Positions 1 to 12,197 of a stretch of 64,000 nucleotides of DNA are shown here, in pieces. A program made the position numbers and the translations under genes. Below the pieces are notes generated by a model. The model searched no databases. It was not told the origin of the DNA and saw nothing but the letters and a program-made list of their open reading frames with translations. The DNA is from Larus michahellis (lineage: Eukaryota; Chordata; Aves; Charadriiformes; Laridae), in contig NC_133897.1 of assembly GCF_964199755.1 (NCBI RefSeq), positions 137,088,125 through 137,152,124 on the forward strand. The letters are read 5' to 3'. Position 1 is the first letter of the stretch. Every line of letters starts with the position of its first letter.

Positions 1-3000
1 GGACTCAAATAGAAGCTCACAGAGAACTTTTAGAACATAGTGATAGCATTAAGAAGCGCACAAAGCACAGCCATGGCTTCCTGGATGAGGGAACAGGAGT
101 GAAGACAGAGCTCTCAACTTTCACATCCTAATCAAGTAGCTAATGCATTTTCCCACAAATAGGAAGAAGCACCCTCAGCCCTCTTCATCCACAAAGGGAT
201 CCAGATTCACTCTCTCACCATGTAGGGGCATGTAGTGAGGCTGGGGTACAGGCTGTGCAGGGAGGAATGAAAGAGGAATGGCAAGCAAGAAAGAGGGAGA
301 AAGACTGTTTTCATATTGTATCTGGTGCCTGTTTAATAAAAAAATGTAGAGAGTGGGGAACAGCTAGCAGAACTCAGGTCTTCCCCTCCCAGCCAGCTGC
401 TCTCATCCCCATGTTATGGAGCCATACTGTTCAAGATCAACAGGAGAAGAGTGGTTCTTTCACTCTCAGCTAAGAGGATTCCCTGGTGTGCAGGGTAATC
501 TCTTGAGGAACATAGATTTGTGTCCCTTAAATAAAAAAAAAAAAAAAAGACTTAAAACTTGAGAGGGGAGCCTGTCGCCGTGGGATGAAGGTGAAGATGT
601 GAAGTAGGAAGACAAGGAAGGTAGCACGCAGACTCTGGGGCTGGCAGTGTGGCTTGTAGGGTTATCTCCTCCCTGCAGCACTAGGTGCACTGTCCTTAGA
701 GCTGATGCAGACACCGTGGCTGCTGTCAGCCCCATCTTCTAAGCCTCCAGAGCATCTGCAAGGAGTGAGGTGAGAAGAGACAGAGCAAGGCTTATCCTGC
801 TCTTCAAATCCCAAACCCATTTTTAAAAACACAGGCAGTAAAAAGGCCTGTGCTTTTAAAATAAGGAATACATTTCAGACAGATTACAAGAAAGGACATT
901 CAGTTCAAATCAAAGACAAGGTCACTCACTGTCATTGCCTATATGCAAGAGAAGTATCCACTTTGGGGACAGTCACTTTGCAGATTCCATCAACAATATG
1001 GACATAAGGCTCAATTCTGAGGCCTGAGCGTAGGTATGTAGTGACTTTTGAGACACCACAGGATTTCTGAAACACCTGCAAGATGCTGACAAATGCAACA
1101 CAAATATATAGGGAACCTGTAGCTGAATCAAAAGGTCTGCATGGGACTTCTGCTAACACCTACATTTGGGCAACAGACTTGTGCCCTAAATGTCAGTTGG
1201 CTATATTGAGAGCTTAGATATTGAGGACCCATGTAGACAACTACCTATAGAAAACTACAGTTCAGTCTCTTAGTCCAGAAATAATTCCCATATTAAAGGT
1301 TTGAGATGAAATATGAGAAGACCCTGCAACCTGGCACACCACCTAGAGAGCCAGCTAGAGATATTTAGCGCCCTTTAAGATGCCTTCAGATACATCACCT
1401 GGATCTTAGCTGCCTCTCCAGAAGAGCTGGAGCTTCCCACAGATTCTGTGTCATCTCTGACAGTCCATGCAGGTGCCTTGAATACCCCAGTGTGCCTCAG
1501 AGGGCAGTGAATACCTTTGTGTAGGAAACTAAATAAAGATTCTAATAAACTTAATTCATCCGAGTTGAGATGAATGTCTGCTCATGAAGGCAGCAACACT
1601 AAACTTGCCAGACCAGAGACTGGACTCAAATGCAGTCTTCAGAAGCCTTTCTTATAGACAACAGTAGCATTTTAAATTGTGTTCAAAGAAGTTGCTAATT
1701 TTATTCATTATTCGGTTTTTCATGTAGTTTTTTGTGCATGTAAATGCACAGCGTATTCACACACATGTACACATACACACAAGGCCTCTGTTTGGAAGTT
1801 CTGCTTGAAAGACCACAGTCAGTATCTTCAAACTTCTCAAATTCTGCTCACAGATGGGTTCATGCCTCCCTGTCCTCTGCTGCCTCATGTTTTTGCAGCC
1901 CAGCGGAGGACCTCTCTTCCTCTGCTAGACTTTAAGTACAGCCTTTTGCATGGAATCTCAAAAGGTCAAGCTCAAGTTCTGAGAAGGCAGAAGAAGCCAG
2001 GAGAGTGACAGGGGACCATGCACCATCCTGGCAAAACCCATACATTAGCTGTGGTGCAGTAGCGTGTCCCCCTGTGCTGCATGCTGTGATGTGGGGAGGA
2101 TGGAGAGTTTTGTGCGTTACCGCTGAAGAATAGACAAGAAACTAAAGTGGCCCCAATTTTTAGTTTTTTAATAAAAAGATGCTTAAGCAATGTCGTCTTC
2201 TTTGTTAGATAACTAAGGACAGGAGTAAAAAATAGGCTTTTCCTTTTTTAAAAAAAATGGCCCAAAATATCTAGTTTGACCCCGTTAACATCTAATTCTG
2301 AACATCATGGTTTAACAGGGATAGCAAACACAGCGCAGAACTATGAAAAGCAATAGCTAGGTATTCTAATGGAAAGAAAGTAAAAGTAAATCTTATCCTC
2401 AAAACTACAGATAAAATCAAAATTATTTTTTAGAAAAAATAGTTGTAGGGAATTAATGTGTACCCCTCCACTCCTGTGGCATTCTATTAGACCTTGTTAC
2501 ATGATTATTTTTTTTCCCCAGTTTATTTGAATATTCCTTCAATTCTTCAGACTGTGTCAGAAAAGTGCCATTGAGATTACTGCCTCGTTTTAATACATCA
2601 CTTTATTTGCTTTACTGAATAATGCACAGGACTTTGTGTGACCATAGTTTATTTTCCAGTAACATGTTTTTTTATCATATATTGATCTTGACAGCTTTCC
2701 TGAGTTTAAGAAAACAAGTTTGTCAGAACTGGGAAAAGACAGATCAGGAAAATCTATCATATATGTTATATAATCTATCATATATGTTACAGCTATGGTC
2801 TTCGTTTTTCAGTAAAAGGTACTTTTTCTCATGCAGCAGACAGAAATGGATGCAGCAGACTGATGCTAGCATCATGATGCGTATAGAGGTACTTTCCGGC
2901 TCTGGTACGTTAGAAGCTTATTAACGTTTTATAGTCTTTCTTTCCAAGGACATATCATAAAATAGGCTGTAATTAATTCAGCATGAACATTCAGAAATGA

Positions 3001-4072
3001 AGCTATCCAAAGTCAAGAAATGTAAGTAAAATAAAAGGCTAAAAAGCTTTTTTGTTTTCATTTTGATGCCAGTAGAAAGATATATTAGGCCCCAGATTGT
3101 TCAGTTTATTTTTGCACTTAGTTTCATTGAATGTAATTGAAATTCTCACGAGAGAAAGGCAAATGGATTTGGCCCAGTGTGTTTCTGAACAGACTGTTGT
3201 GAGAAAATGATACAGACACTTAAATGCATCTCCAACTTCTTTATAAAGACATCATTTTCCACATATATCAAATTTCACGCATACTGATTGTCTCTAGACA
3301 ATTTAGAGAAAGCCAGTTAGACTTAGTACACTTTATTTTGACTTTCTGTTCCTTTTTAAAATTTGACTCAGTAGAAGAGAGGCTCTTTGGGAACCATTAC
3401 TTCTTTGGCTAGATCATCATAACTTTTACAGTCCGTGTGGTCAAGTCTACACAGCCTACACTTTACCATTACAGCATCATATTTTATATAATGATACACG
3501 GACAAATGAACAAATACTTGAAAAAAAAAAAAGAAGCAATAATCAGCATTATGAAAAACTGCTTCTGTCAGTGTGTTGAATTGCCCCAGCAGGACCATGC
3601 AAACAAGTCCATCTCAGCCAAGGCTACTTCAACCATTCTAAGATTCTGAAGACTTTCAAAAAATTTTGGTTCTTTCCTTCAACTCAAAATGGAAGATAAA
3701 CGTGGAGCTTTCTGTCTCGTTCCCACACATGGAATTTCTGTCCCAAAACAATGCTCACTATCATCAAGCATTTAGCTCTGACTTCACACCAAGTCATAAA
3801 TTAGCGATTTTATGCCTTGCAAGGGGTAGAAATGAGATTTTTTTCCGCTTACAGGGAGAATACAAAGGTTTACAGTCCAAATCAATATACAGCTATTAAT
3901 ATTAATTATTGATGTGATTAATATTATCATTACTCATTTTGAAGGGCTGTTTGAGTAGTTTTTAGATGTCTCTAACAATTATGAATCCTACTTTTTCTCC
4001 TTCATGCCTATTTATAACTAGACCCTTAGCATCCTAGTAGACTTATCTAAAAGGCAGAAGATATTATCTTTA
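1..4072. other. AT-rich non-genic sequence, no feature recognised
   Basis: I see no supported gene, RNA gene or recognisable mobile element here. The open frames are short, lack family resemblance and occur on both strands, as expected by chance. There is an A-run at 533-548, a short CA-rich stretch near 1758-1785, and a 21-bp-spaced tandem duplication of a 19-bp unit at 2751-2790 (unit begins aatctatcat). The rest is unique-looking AT-rich DNA typical of bird intergenic or intronic sequence. Confidence 0.6.
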
Positions 4073-4086
4073 AAAGTTAAGATTAG
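4073..4086. repeat. Left target-site duplication of U4/CR1 chimera
   Basis: The 14-bp word aaagttaagattag occurs here and again, without mismatch, at 4701-4714. The second copy directly follows the CR1 3' tail. A perfect 14-bp direct repeat flanking the block is the expected footprint of target-primed reverse transcription and shows that everything between entered as one unit. Confidence 0.85.
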
Positions 4087-4148
4087 TTTTCAATTAGCAA
4101 TAATCGCGCCTTGGATTAACCTCATTGGCTACGATACTGCCACTGCGC
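4087..4148 (-). pseudogene. U4 snRNA 5' fragment, antisense to the fused CR1
   Basis: Read on the minus strand this is the 5' domain of spliceosomal U4 snRNA. It begins gcgcagtggcagtatcgtag at 4148 and ends in attgaaaa at 4087. Against the vertebrate U4 sequence as I know it, it covers nucleotides about 7-68 (62 nt) with no gaps and two substitutions, one consistent with CpG decay. It includes the U4/U6 stem II region and the 5' stem-loop. It lacks the first six nucleotides and the whole 3' half (central domain, Sm site, 3' stem), so it cannot make a functional snRNA. No U4 promoter elements (PSE/DSE) are apparent beside it. It directly abuts a CR1 tail and shares its target-site duplication, so it is a retrotransposed fragment and not a decayed snRNA gene. 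The identification rests on recall of the U4 sequence. Confidence 0.88.
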
Positions 4149-4700
4149 TGCAACAGATCCAGAGAGGTGATTCTCCCCCTCTACTCTGCTCTGGTGAGAT
4201 GCCACCTGGAGTACTGCGTCCAGCTCTGGAGTCCTCAGCACAAGAAGGACATGGACCTGTTGAAGTGGGTTCAGAGGAGGGCCACGAAGATGATCAGAGG
4301 GCTGAAGCACCTCTCCTATGAAGACAGGCTGAGAGAGTTGGGATTGTTCAGCCTGGAGAAGAGAAGGCTCCAGGGAGACCTTATAGCAGCCTTCCAGTAC
4401 CTGAAGGAGGCCTACAGGAAAGCTGGGGAGGGGCTGTTTGCAAGGGCATGTAGCGATAGGACAAGGGGCAATGGTTTTAAACTAGAGCAAGGCAGGTTTA
4501 GATTAGACATTTGGAAGAAGTTCTTTACAATGAGGGTGGTGAGGCACTGGAACAGGTTGCCCAGAGAGGTGGTGGAGGCCAGGCTTGATAAGGCTCTGAG
4601 CAACCTGATCTAGTTAAAGATGTCCCTGCTTACTGCAGGGGGATTGGACTAGATGACCTTTAAAGGTCCCTTCCAACCCAACACATTCTATGATTCTATG
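4146..4700 (+). mobile_element. CR1 LINE, 5'-truncated 3' end (part of U4 chimera)
   Basis: This is the 3' end of a CR1 non-LTR retrotransposon in plus orientation. The reading frame from 4125 to 4613 carries the end of ORF2 downstream of the reverse transcriptase core, with typical words such as [23 protein letters not shown] and [11 protein letters not shown]. It is followed by the conserved 3' UTR block (ggattggactagatgacctt, then gtcccttccaaccca) and two copies of the terminal octamer attctatg. The 5' boundary is fused to the antisense U4 fragment; the junction lies in 4145-4152 and is blurred by shared gc/gctg bases. The element is dead because it lacks endonuclease, reverse transcriptase and promoter. 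CR1 is the main LINE of birds and reptiles and mobilises by target-primed reverse transcription. Confidence 0.93.
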
Positions 4701-4714
4701 AAAGTTAAGATTAG
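4701..4714. repeat. Right target-site duplication of U4/CR1 chimera
   Basis: This is the second perfect copy of aaagttaagattag, immediately after the CR1 octamer tail. Its partner is at 4073-4086, on the far side of the U4 fragment and not at the CR1 5' junction. Confidence 0.85.
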
Positions 4715-7700
4715 CTGCAGATCAATTTTTCTGAACACAATGATACAAGGTGATCCTAAATTGATTTTCCATCCATTTGGGATGAATACACTCTGCATTT
4801 TCTGGCTCCTGTCTAATATTACATGAATCTGGCATGGTCTTTCAGGGATTGAAGATCCAAGTATTGCCTTTGATTCACTAACTAGGAAGATACTGGTGGT
4901 AACTCACCATGCATCAGCTGCTTATGTTTTCTGTCTGTGTATAGTCTCTTCCCTTTATCAGTTTATTTTACTTTGAAGCAGGCTCCTAATTAGTTAAAAA
5001 AGCTACCTCAGATTGACTGTGGACAGACAGTATAGAGACAAACCACCGTGCAGGACCTGCTAACTCAGACACGTGTCCAAGACACTACAGGCAAACAGGG
5101 TCACCCTTCACCTCCCCATGGGAAGTGCCCTTCCATCATCTCACATGAAATAACTTCACGCAGTGTAGGACTCTAGAAAGGGCTAAGTCCTCTAGACTGA
5201 GAAGATGTGGCTGAAGGTCCGGTGGAGAAAATAATTGTTGCAAAAGGAGAAAGAAAAAGGAACTACAATACAAAACCATTTGTGCCCCCAAAACCATTTG
5301 TGTCCAAGAAAAATAGGACAGCGATAGCAATTTCAGTAACTGAATGGTATTTGCCTGCTTGAGTTATAGAGTTATAAGGGAAAACTGCAGTTACTGGAAA
5401 ATGTTATTTGCACTTGCAGCTTGACATTTGAATAGGCGGAAAAGAAAAATGTATCTATCTCATGCATTATATATCTGGTCAAAATATTGCTCCGCTGTTC
5501 TCATTAAAGAAAATTCTCGAATGGTATGGTTAAAGCAGGTCTCGCTTTGCTTCTACATTCCCAATATTACCTCAGATACATAATTTCTTTAAATAAGGAA
5601 TATTTAGTCACATACAGCCCTCATCCTAAACAAGTACTGACAATAAATAACTTGTGACCTCCCGGCCTCACTCCCACACACACAGAGACAAAACACCTCA
5701 TTCCAAATGACAAGAATAAAGGCAATTAAAAGTTAAGTTGCCCATCAGTATGCATTATTTATATCTCGCCTCACAAGGACACAGTGTATTATTACCACAA
5801 CTGCTGTACTCCCCACGCTACTCCGCACCAGTGTAAATCCCAGCCTCCCAATGTGCCCTGCCTGAATTTTCTGTTCTCTTTGCTGTTAACTGTGCATCAA
5901 CAGCTTAATGGTGGATCACAGCAGCTCCAAAATGAGGGGATGAAGAAGCCAGAGAAGATACATTTAAGAAGTTTCTCAGTGAGTTTTTGTTTGCTTCATT
6001 TTCAGTGTTTCAAATCTGCCTGGGTGAAGTGCTCTGCTTCTGAGAACAGGGTCGAAGTGCAGCTACAGTTGGAAGATTAGTTTTCTTCAGCTGCATAAAG
6101 CATTTGCTATTGTAGAAGAAAATCTGACTGAAAAAAATAAAAAGATTTTAACATTGCCCCTCCCTGCTCTCAATTTCCAGTGATAACAAACAGTATATAG
6201 GAGAATCCAAAGTCACACATCTACATTATAAAAAAAAAAACAAAACTGTTTTGTATCAGTATTCATTTCTATACTCAATCTCAGAGGGGGTTTTTACAGT
6301 TCTAATCATTTAATTCATCAGTAATTTTAAAATGCCTCAATAAACTGTATAAAAGGAAATAAAATAGCATAGCAAAACTGTAACACAGCCTGCCTGAGTG
6401 AGAAACAGCAGCTTTTACAGAAAACCCACCCATTTGGAAATGCATGCCCGTTCAGCTTTCTTCAAAAGGGAAGCTTAACTGTCAGACCCTGACTAATGCT
6501 GTAATTTAAATCCTCGGATTTTGGCTACTAATAAAAATTTGTTTGCAGCCGATGAATATATCGACATACCGCAAGTGGTACTACTCTCTTTTTGCCACGT
6601 GAGGGCAGTCATTTCGTGTCTGCTAATAAAATGCTACTCTTCAGAAGCAGTTTCTCAGGTTTGCAGTTAGGCGGTTCTGAGCCAGACTGTGTCATTGATA
6701 CACAAAATCAGAAAACAAACACAAACTATCTCTTCTGAATAGCCAAGCTGATCTGAAATTCATCTCGGTCAGTCTTTGGGAGAGAAAAGTAATGAGCTAC
6801 AACAAAATCAGCAATCAAGGGATAAGTGCTCAAATGAGAATTCAAAAAGAACAGCTTAAAGGATACTGAGGAAAATTAGATGTTTTCAATCAGCTAGGCC
6901 TGAAGGATTTGCTCTGAAGTATGCAACGCACTTGCTGAAGCAACCTCAGCATTGTTAGTAGTTGTAGTTGAACAAAATGAATAGAGGATGGGTGATGTTC
7001 CTAAAAACAGGAGAAAAGTGAAAAATGTGGAATGTCTTGAAAAAAGGGCAGAATTAGGAAAAGTCAAAACATTATGGATTAGCCAACTCTCTTCAGAACT
7101 GTAAAATACTGAAATAATAAAGAACTTTGGAAGCTCTTAAAAGGTATAAAGGAAATCAGCAAATGACAACCTGGGCTGCCAACATAAAAACTTTGCCACA
7201 CCATTCTAATGTCACCTGTGATAGAATACAGGGTCTTGTGCAAAAAGAAGTGGTTGTCATATGTCTTGGCTTTTGTCACATCTGAACAATAGCTCACATA
7301 GCTTTAGTGAAAGAAAATTAGGGAATGATGGTTTATCTAAAGCCATAGTTCAGACAAAACACGCTTGAAAACGTGTATGTAAAGAATAGTTATCAAAGAA
7401 TTTATAATTTGAATGTAGGACAGAGGGAGACCTTATTAAATCTGCAAAGGATGTGAGGCTTAAGGTGAGGTGAAGGGTTTGTCTGTCACAGTCAGTAGTT
7501 CATTCAAAACACATTATAGATTTTTGCTTCCTTAATAAACTTTGTATCTTGGATTTCCTGTTGATTCTGCCACTCCATTCAACAAACTACTCTGTTCTCA
7601 TTCAAAAGCCCCCACCAGCCACTGCCTCATGATGTTAATTCAAGCACATTCTGGAATTACTCTGCAAGGCCCACACTTTACCCTTTGAGCTTCTTTTTCA

Positions 7701-8407
7701 AAATCCATTTCTGCTCTACCATTAGACAGAAGAAAAACCCTCCTTTTCCCCTAGCCACTCCTGCTGTCCCTGTATTACAATCGCCACAAATCTTCTTGCA
7801 TGTCTTGACGGTGAGCTGAACAAATGTCATTTGCTATGAACCCATGTTACTTACTTTAAACTTTGTATACTCTTACGTTGAGATTCTTATATTAATTGCA
7901 GGGTTTTTTTCTGAATCTTAATTATTTGACATTTTCAGTAGAAAGACACGTTGATTTACAACATAACCAAAGTCATTTTTCAAGCAAACACAAGTTTCGC
8001 AGCAATTAGACTGCTCTCCTTGATCATACTTTGTCATGCCATAAGTGGTTTGCATGTGCTCTGTAATAAATGTAAACTATGCATATACAATGAGGATAGT
8101 CCTTGGATTTAATCACTTATTTTCTGTATATAGAAGCTACTGAAAAGGCCTTATTGACACTAGGCAAGAAGGCAGCAACAGGAGGTGAGTGGATGAGAAA
8201 GACCCCTTCACTTCAGTGGCAATTACTGCCCTGAACTTTGATCCTATACTGGTAGCTTAAGAAGTATGAATTCAGTTCCACTAATGGAAATAACTTTGGA
8301 AATATTATTATTGGGAATGATGAACAGTCATAAATTTTACTAAAATAGTAATATTACATTGAAAAGAGAAGCCAAATGTTTTTCTTCCTTCAGAGATACC
8401 AGATTCT
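4715..8407. other. Unique AT-rich sequence with a candidate CTCF-like motif
   Basis: No gene or mobile element is recognised. Small items seen are an 18-bp tandem duplication around 5272-5306 (unit aaaaccatttgtg...), an A-run near 6229-6240, and a CTCF-like word at 6595-6608. Open frames are short and have no family resemblance. Confidence 0.5.
6595..6608 (+). promoter_or_regulatory. Candidate CTCF-like motif overlapping an E-box
   Basis: The word ccacgtgagggcag matches the commonly used CTCF core CCASYAGRKGGCRS at 12 of 14 positions and contains the E-box CACGTG. The two mismatches fall in the YA pair. Motifs this short occur by chance, so this is only a candidate. Confidence 0.2.
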
Positions 8408-8409
8408 AC

Positions 8410-8477
8410 AATATGGGGGTTGGAACTAGATGATCTTTATGGTCCCTTCCAACCCTAATGATTCTATGATTCTATGA
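8410..8477 (+). mobile_element. CR1 LINE 3' UTR stub
   Basis: Only the last roughly 70 bp of a CR1 are present: ggttggaactagatgatctt, then ggtcccttccaacccta and two copies of attctatg. It is severely 5'-truncated and has no coding sequence. The word tcagag occurs on both sides (near 8391 and 8482) and could be a short target duplication, but this is weak. Confidence 0.85.
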
Positions 8478-8478
8478 A

Positions 8479-10964
8479 GCATCAGAGGATAGAAAAGATA
8501 TTCAGGTTTTTTACTTTTATAGTTCCTTACATGACCTTCAGACAATCTATCTAAGAGATCTCCTTTCTCTTGAAAGCACAAGGGAAAGCTTGTGACAGTG
8601 TGAATGCCAGAAGGCTTGGCAGCTCTTGATTGAAGGCAGCATCACATTTATTGACACTGGGGATATCTACTGTTCAAAAGGATTCAGGGATCTGAAGTGC
8701 TGGTCAGGTTGATAAGGTTTTATATTGTATTTAGAGCTGCCACTTAATATGAAGTAGGGATATTATTAAAATCTGTATTGTATTTGCAATGGTAGACTGC
8801 CAAGGTGACCTAGAACACTGCGAGGGAGGGGGGAGAGGGGAATTGTTTGCTTTTCATGTTGTTATCCCACACCAAAATGAACCGCAAAATAATTTCAGGT
8901 AATCTAGCCACAAGACTGAGGGCTACACAGTTTTAACAGGACACTGGACAGGCCAACCAACCCAGCAAAGACTGGACATTATTGCCTTACCCAGGAAAGA
9001 ATTTAGCACTGCGATTTCAAAGAATTATATTTTCTGAGACGACCTGGTTGTACACATTCATTGCTAAAAGAAGAGCTCAGTGGCTCAAAGTTTTTAAATA
9101 TACTTTCCCATCTTCCTTGAGACGAAGGGGAGTGACTGCTAAACTTAGGAACAGGCCTTCTGAAAGCCCAGAAAAGAGGTTGGAAAGCTTTTTGAATAGA
9201 GATAGCGAGCCCGGCCATAGTGTAGTCTATACCCTTTAGACACTCTGGAGTTCATCCACAGCAATGATGCAGCTAACTTTCGTTGCAAGAAAAGTGTCTT
9301 TAAGGTATTCATATAGTACTGAGAATAATATAGTCTATATTGCATTGTAAATAAGTACTCACTAACAGACAATTATTCTTAAAGACTCTAAATTACAAGA
9401 ACACTTCACCTCAAAATACACTTTCCCTTATAACTTATGAATCTGATTCTCCAATACTTACTCAAATAAATCTATTAGTGAAATCTTTCCTGGGCAGAAC
9501 TATGGTCCTTTGTAATATGTTGAAACATGTTTCAGGATTGGTGTCATCTACTGAGACACTAGATTTAATTCCATGTAGTTTGTGAAATATTAAATTATAT
9601 GCCTCACAAAGCATTATATCTCATTACTGTTAAATTTGAAAAAAAAAAAAAAAATTCATAGGAATAGCCGGAACAGGTGTTCAAAATTTTGGAGCTAATA
9701 ATCTTTCCATAGTATTGATAAAGGTCTGTTTTATCACCTTTATAATTTTCATTATGATTTAATTTGCAGTTACTTTTGATGCAAATCATTATGCTTTTTG
9801 ACATCTTAAAGGAATGTCATCAAATACTTAATCACAAGTTTTTACTGTATTTTGAGTTATTGGCAGCATGTCCATTCTTGTGTATCTATTCAGGAGAAAT
9901 AGAGCTAGCTGTATGTTGCGCTGAGAGGAATGTAATCTCTGTTTTTAGTAAAACCTATACATTAGCATTAATAATTGTAAAATATTCTTCCCTCTTCTAG
10001 AAATTTCAAGAAATATTGTATGACTGGTTTAGATCATCAGTTAATGTAAGCCTATACTATCTTAGGATGGGATTCAATAGTCCTGAAGTGGAGGCACACA
10101 TGATCTAATATCAAGCAAATGTGGGCAAATTATACATTGCTCGAAGAAAAGTGTAGTTTATGCTCTCTGAATAAGACCACATGCTTCTTATAAAAAGTCA
10201 ATCAAAACACATATTTCAGAAAGAAAAAAATATTTGCATTACTAATAAGTCTAATAATTCAATAATTAAGAACTTCATATAAAATAATGAACAAAAGAAG
10301 AAATAAATTATTGCATTCATTATGCTGAAGTGGGAGGAAAATTATAGGTCATTATATACTGCAAGAGACATCATTTCTTAGGTTTAAAATGTGCCTTAGG
10401 GAAGAACTAGTGGTTTTTGGATAAAAGCAGAACTCAATTAAAGAATGCAAATCCCTCAAATTTATAAATCATTCTTTTTCACATTTGAATATACCACCAC
10501 TGATCATATTTAAAAATTGGCCCTGCACAGTGGAATTCATGCTGTTTGGAAGACATCAGCTTGCTGCAACATCTGTCATCCCTTTACTGTGGATTAAGGG
10601 AGGTGGTGAGGGAGGTGGTGAGAAGTAACCACTGTGCTGTGGCAAGCCTTATCAGCAGTGGTAGAAACCAGTGTTTTGAAAGAGTAATGAGCAGTTGGAT
10701 TTCCCATACCTGAAAATTAAACTCCTGTCAAGTCTACCAGTATCTCAGGCTTTATAATACTTATTTTTATCTTCACTTTAACTAACATAAAACACTGAAC
10801 AAAATATGTATAAGTGACTTTTGCCCTTGTGAAGAATGAGACTGGGTACAGCCACATATTATAGTCTTCATTTTTGCCACTAAAGGATAGCTCTTGCAGA
10901 CTTGCCCCAACTCTAAATAGGAAAGGATGGTCTTAGTTCTGAAAACTACCTCATTCTCACTGTC
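8479..10964. other. AT-rich non-genic sequence
   Basis: No supported gene or mobile element. There is an A-run at about 9639-9653, a G-rich word near 8823-8840, and a small direct duplication of gggaggtggtga at 10599-10622. The remaining sequence appears unique. Confidence 0.5.
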
Positions 10965-10965
10965 A

Positions 10966-11215
10966 CAGAATCATAGAATCATAGGGTTGGAAGGGACCTC
11001 TGGAGATCATCTAGTCCAACCCCCCTGCCAGAGCAGGGTCACCTAGAGCAGGTGGCACAGGAACGCGTCCAGGCGGGTTTTGAATGTCTCCAGAGACAGA
11101 GACTCCATCACCTCTCTGGGCAGCCTGCTCCAGTGCTCTGCCACCCTCAAAGTAAAGAAGTTCCTCCTCATGATTAGGTGAAACTTCCTATGCTCAAGTT
11201 TGTGTCCATTACCTC
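10966..11215 (-). mobile_element. CR1 LINE, 5'-truncated, minus orientation
   Basis: Reading leftwards, this is a CR1 3' end. The terminal octamers appear as their complement (catagaat) at about 10971-10985. They are followed by the complement of the conserved 3' UTR (gttggaagggacctctggag, atctagtccaacccccctgc) and of the end of ORF2 (ctgggcagcctgctccagtgc, then aagttcctcctcatgatta). Similarity fades near 11215, so only about 250 bp of the element survives. Confidence 0.92.
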
Positions 11216-12197
11216 TGTCCACCCAAGACCCTCCCTGGTGCTAAATCAGAAACACAACATATTGCTACACAGTGCCCAATGCAACATCTTTGAGCTGCCA
11301 ACTGCTCACAAGACAAGCTTTGCTGTATTTGATGCTTCAGATGCACAGCTGTACAATGACCTCCACAACATTTTCTTTAGTCATTTTTTGACTGTCTTGG
11401 TTATTCAGATTGGTAAACTCTTTGGGCAAGAAAGCAGCCCATTCAAGGTCAAGCTGGCTATTGAAAGCTCAGCATCAACAAGGCACAGGTTTGATGCTGT
11501 TCTGCTACAGTGCCTGGCTGCTAGCATGCTCCCTGGCATGAATTTGGCTGGAACCGACTAGCTTTTTCCCAACCAGTGCCCACAGTTAGTTTAGGGGACA
11601 GTATGAGCCAAGCTGGCAGAGCGGATGACACTACCCTGCTTGGGGGAGCAGAAAGAGTTCAGCCACACAAAGCAACGTGCAGTGAACAAGCCCTGGAGCC
11701 CTGACTTTATTTCTTTTCTACCACAGACGTAAACAACTGGATTCTTTCAGTTTTGCTCCTTCAATTCAGCATAAAAAAAGAAAAAAAAATTAAAATAAGA
11801 CAGAATCTTTTCTCCATTTTATAACTAAAAGTAGGCATTTTCTTGAAGAAATGGAATAATAAAAATAAATGGACATAAAACATGCAAGATAAATGAAAAC
11901 ACCTGCAAACCCACACCATCAGTCTCATTGCGAGCTACACCTAAACTTCAGAGTTCGAGAATAGCAGATGGAATACCGAATTTTTTCTATCACTCCCATC
12001 TTGTAGTATTAAAAAAAAAAGGAGCTTAAAAGGAAAAAATTATAACATTTTCTCAATGCTTTGAAGTAAAATTGTTTAAAAATTTGAGACAAAATTTTGC
12101 CTCAAATTATTTTTTATTACAGATTTTAACCTATCTTGGCAAGAACAATTGTTTGTGTAGAGTGCATGTACAGTTTTGTACATACTTGCAGAGAAAC
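11216..12197. other. Non-genic sequence with one chance-like 127-codon frame
   Basis: A frame from 11178 to 11561 (plus, 127 codons) starts in antisense CR1 sequence and continues into unique DNA. I do not recognise its translation as any family, and because its start is inside the LINE I do not call it a gene. The remainder is A-rich and shows no element. Confidence 0.4.

Noticed and set aside
4087-4148. A functional U4 snRNA gene
   Set aside because: Only nucleotides about 7-68 are present, the 3' half with the Sm site is missing, no snRNA promoter is seen, and the copy is fused to CR1 within a shared target duplication.
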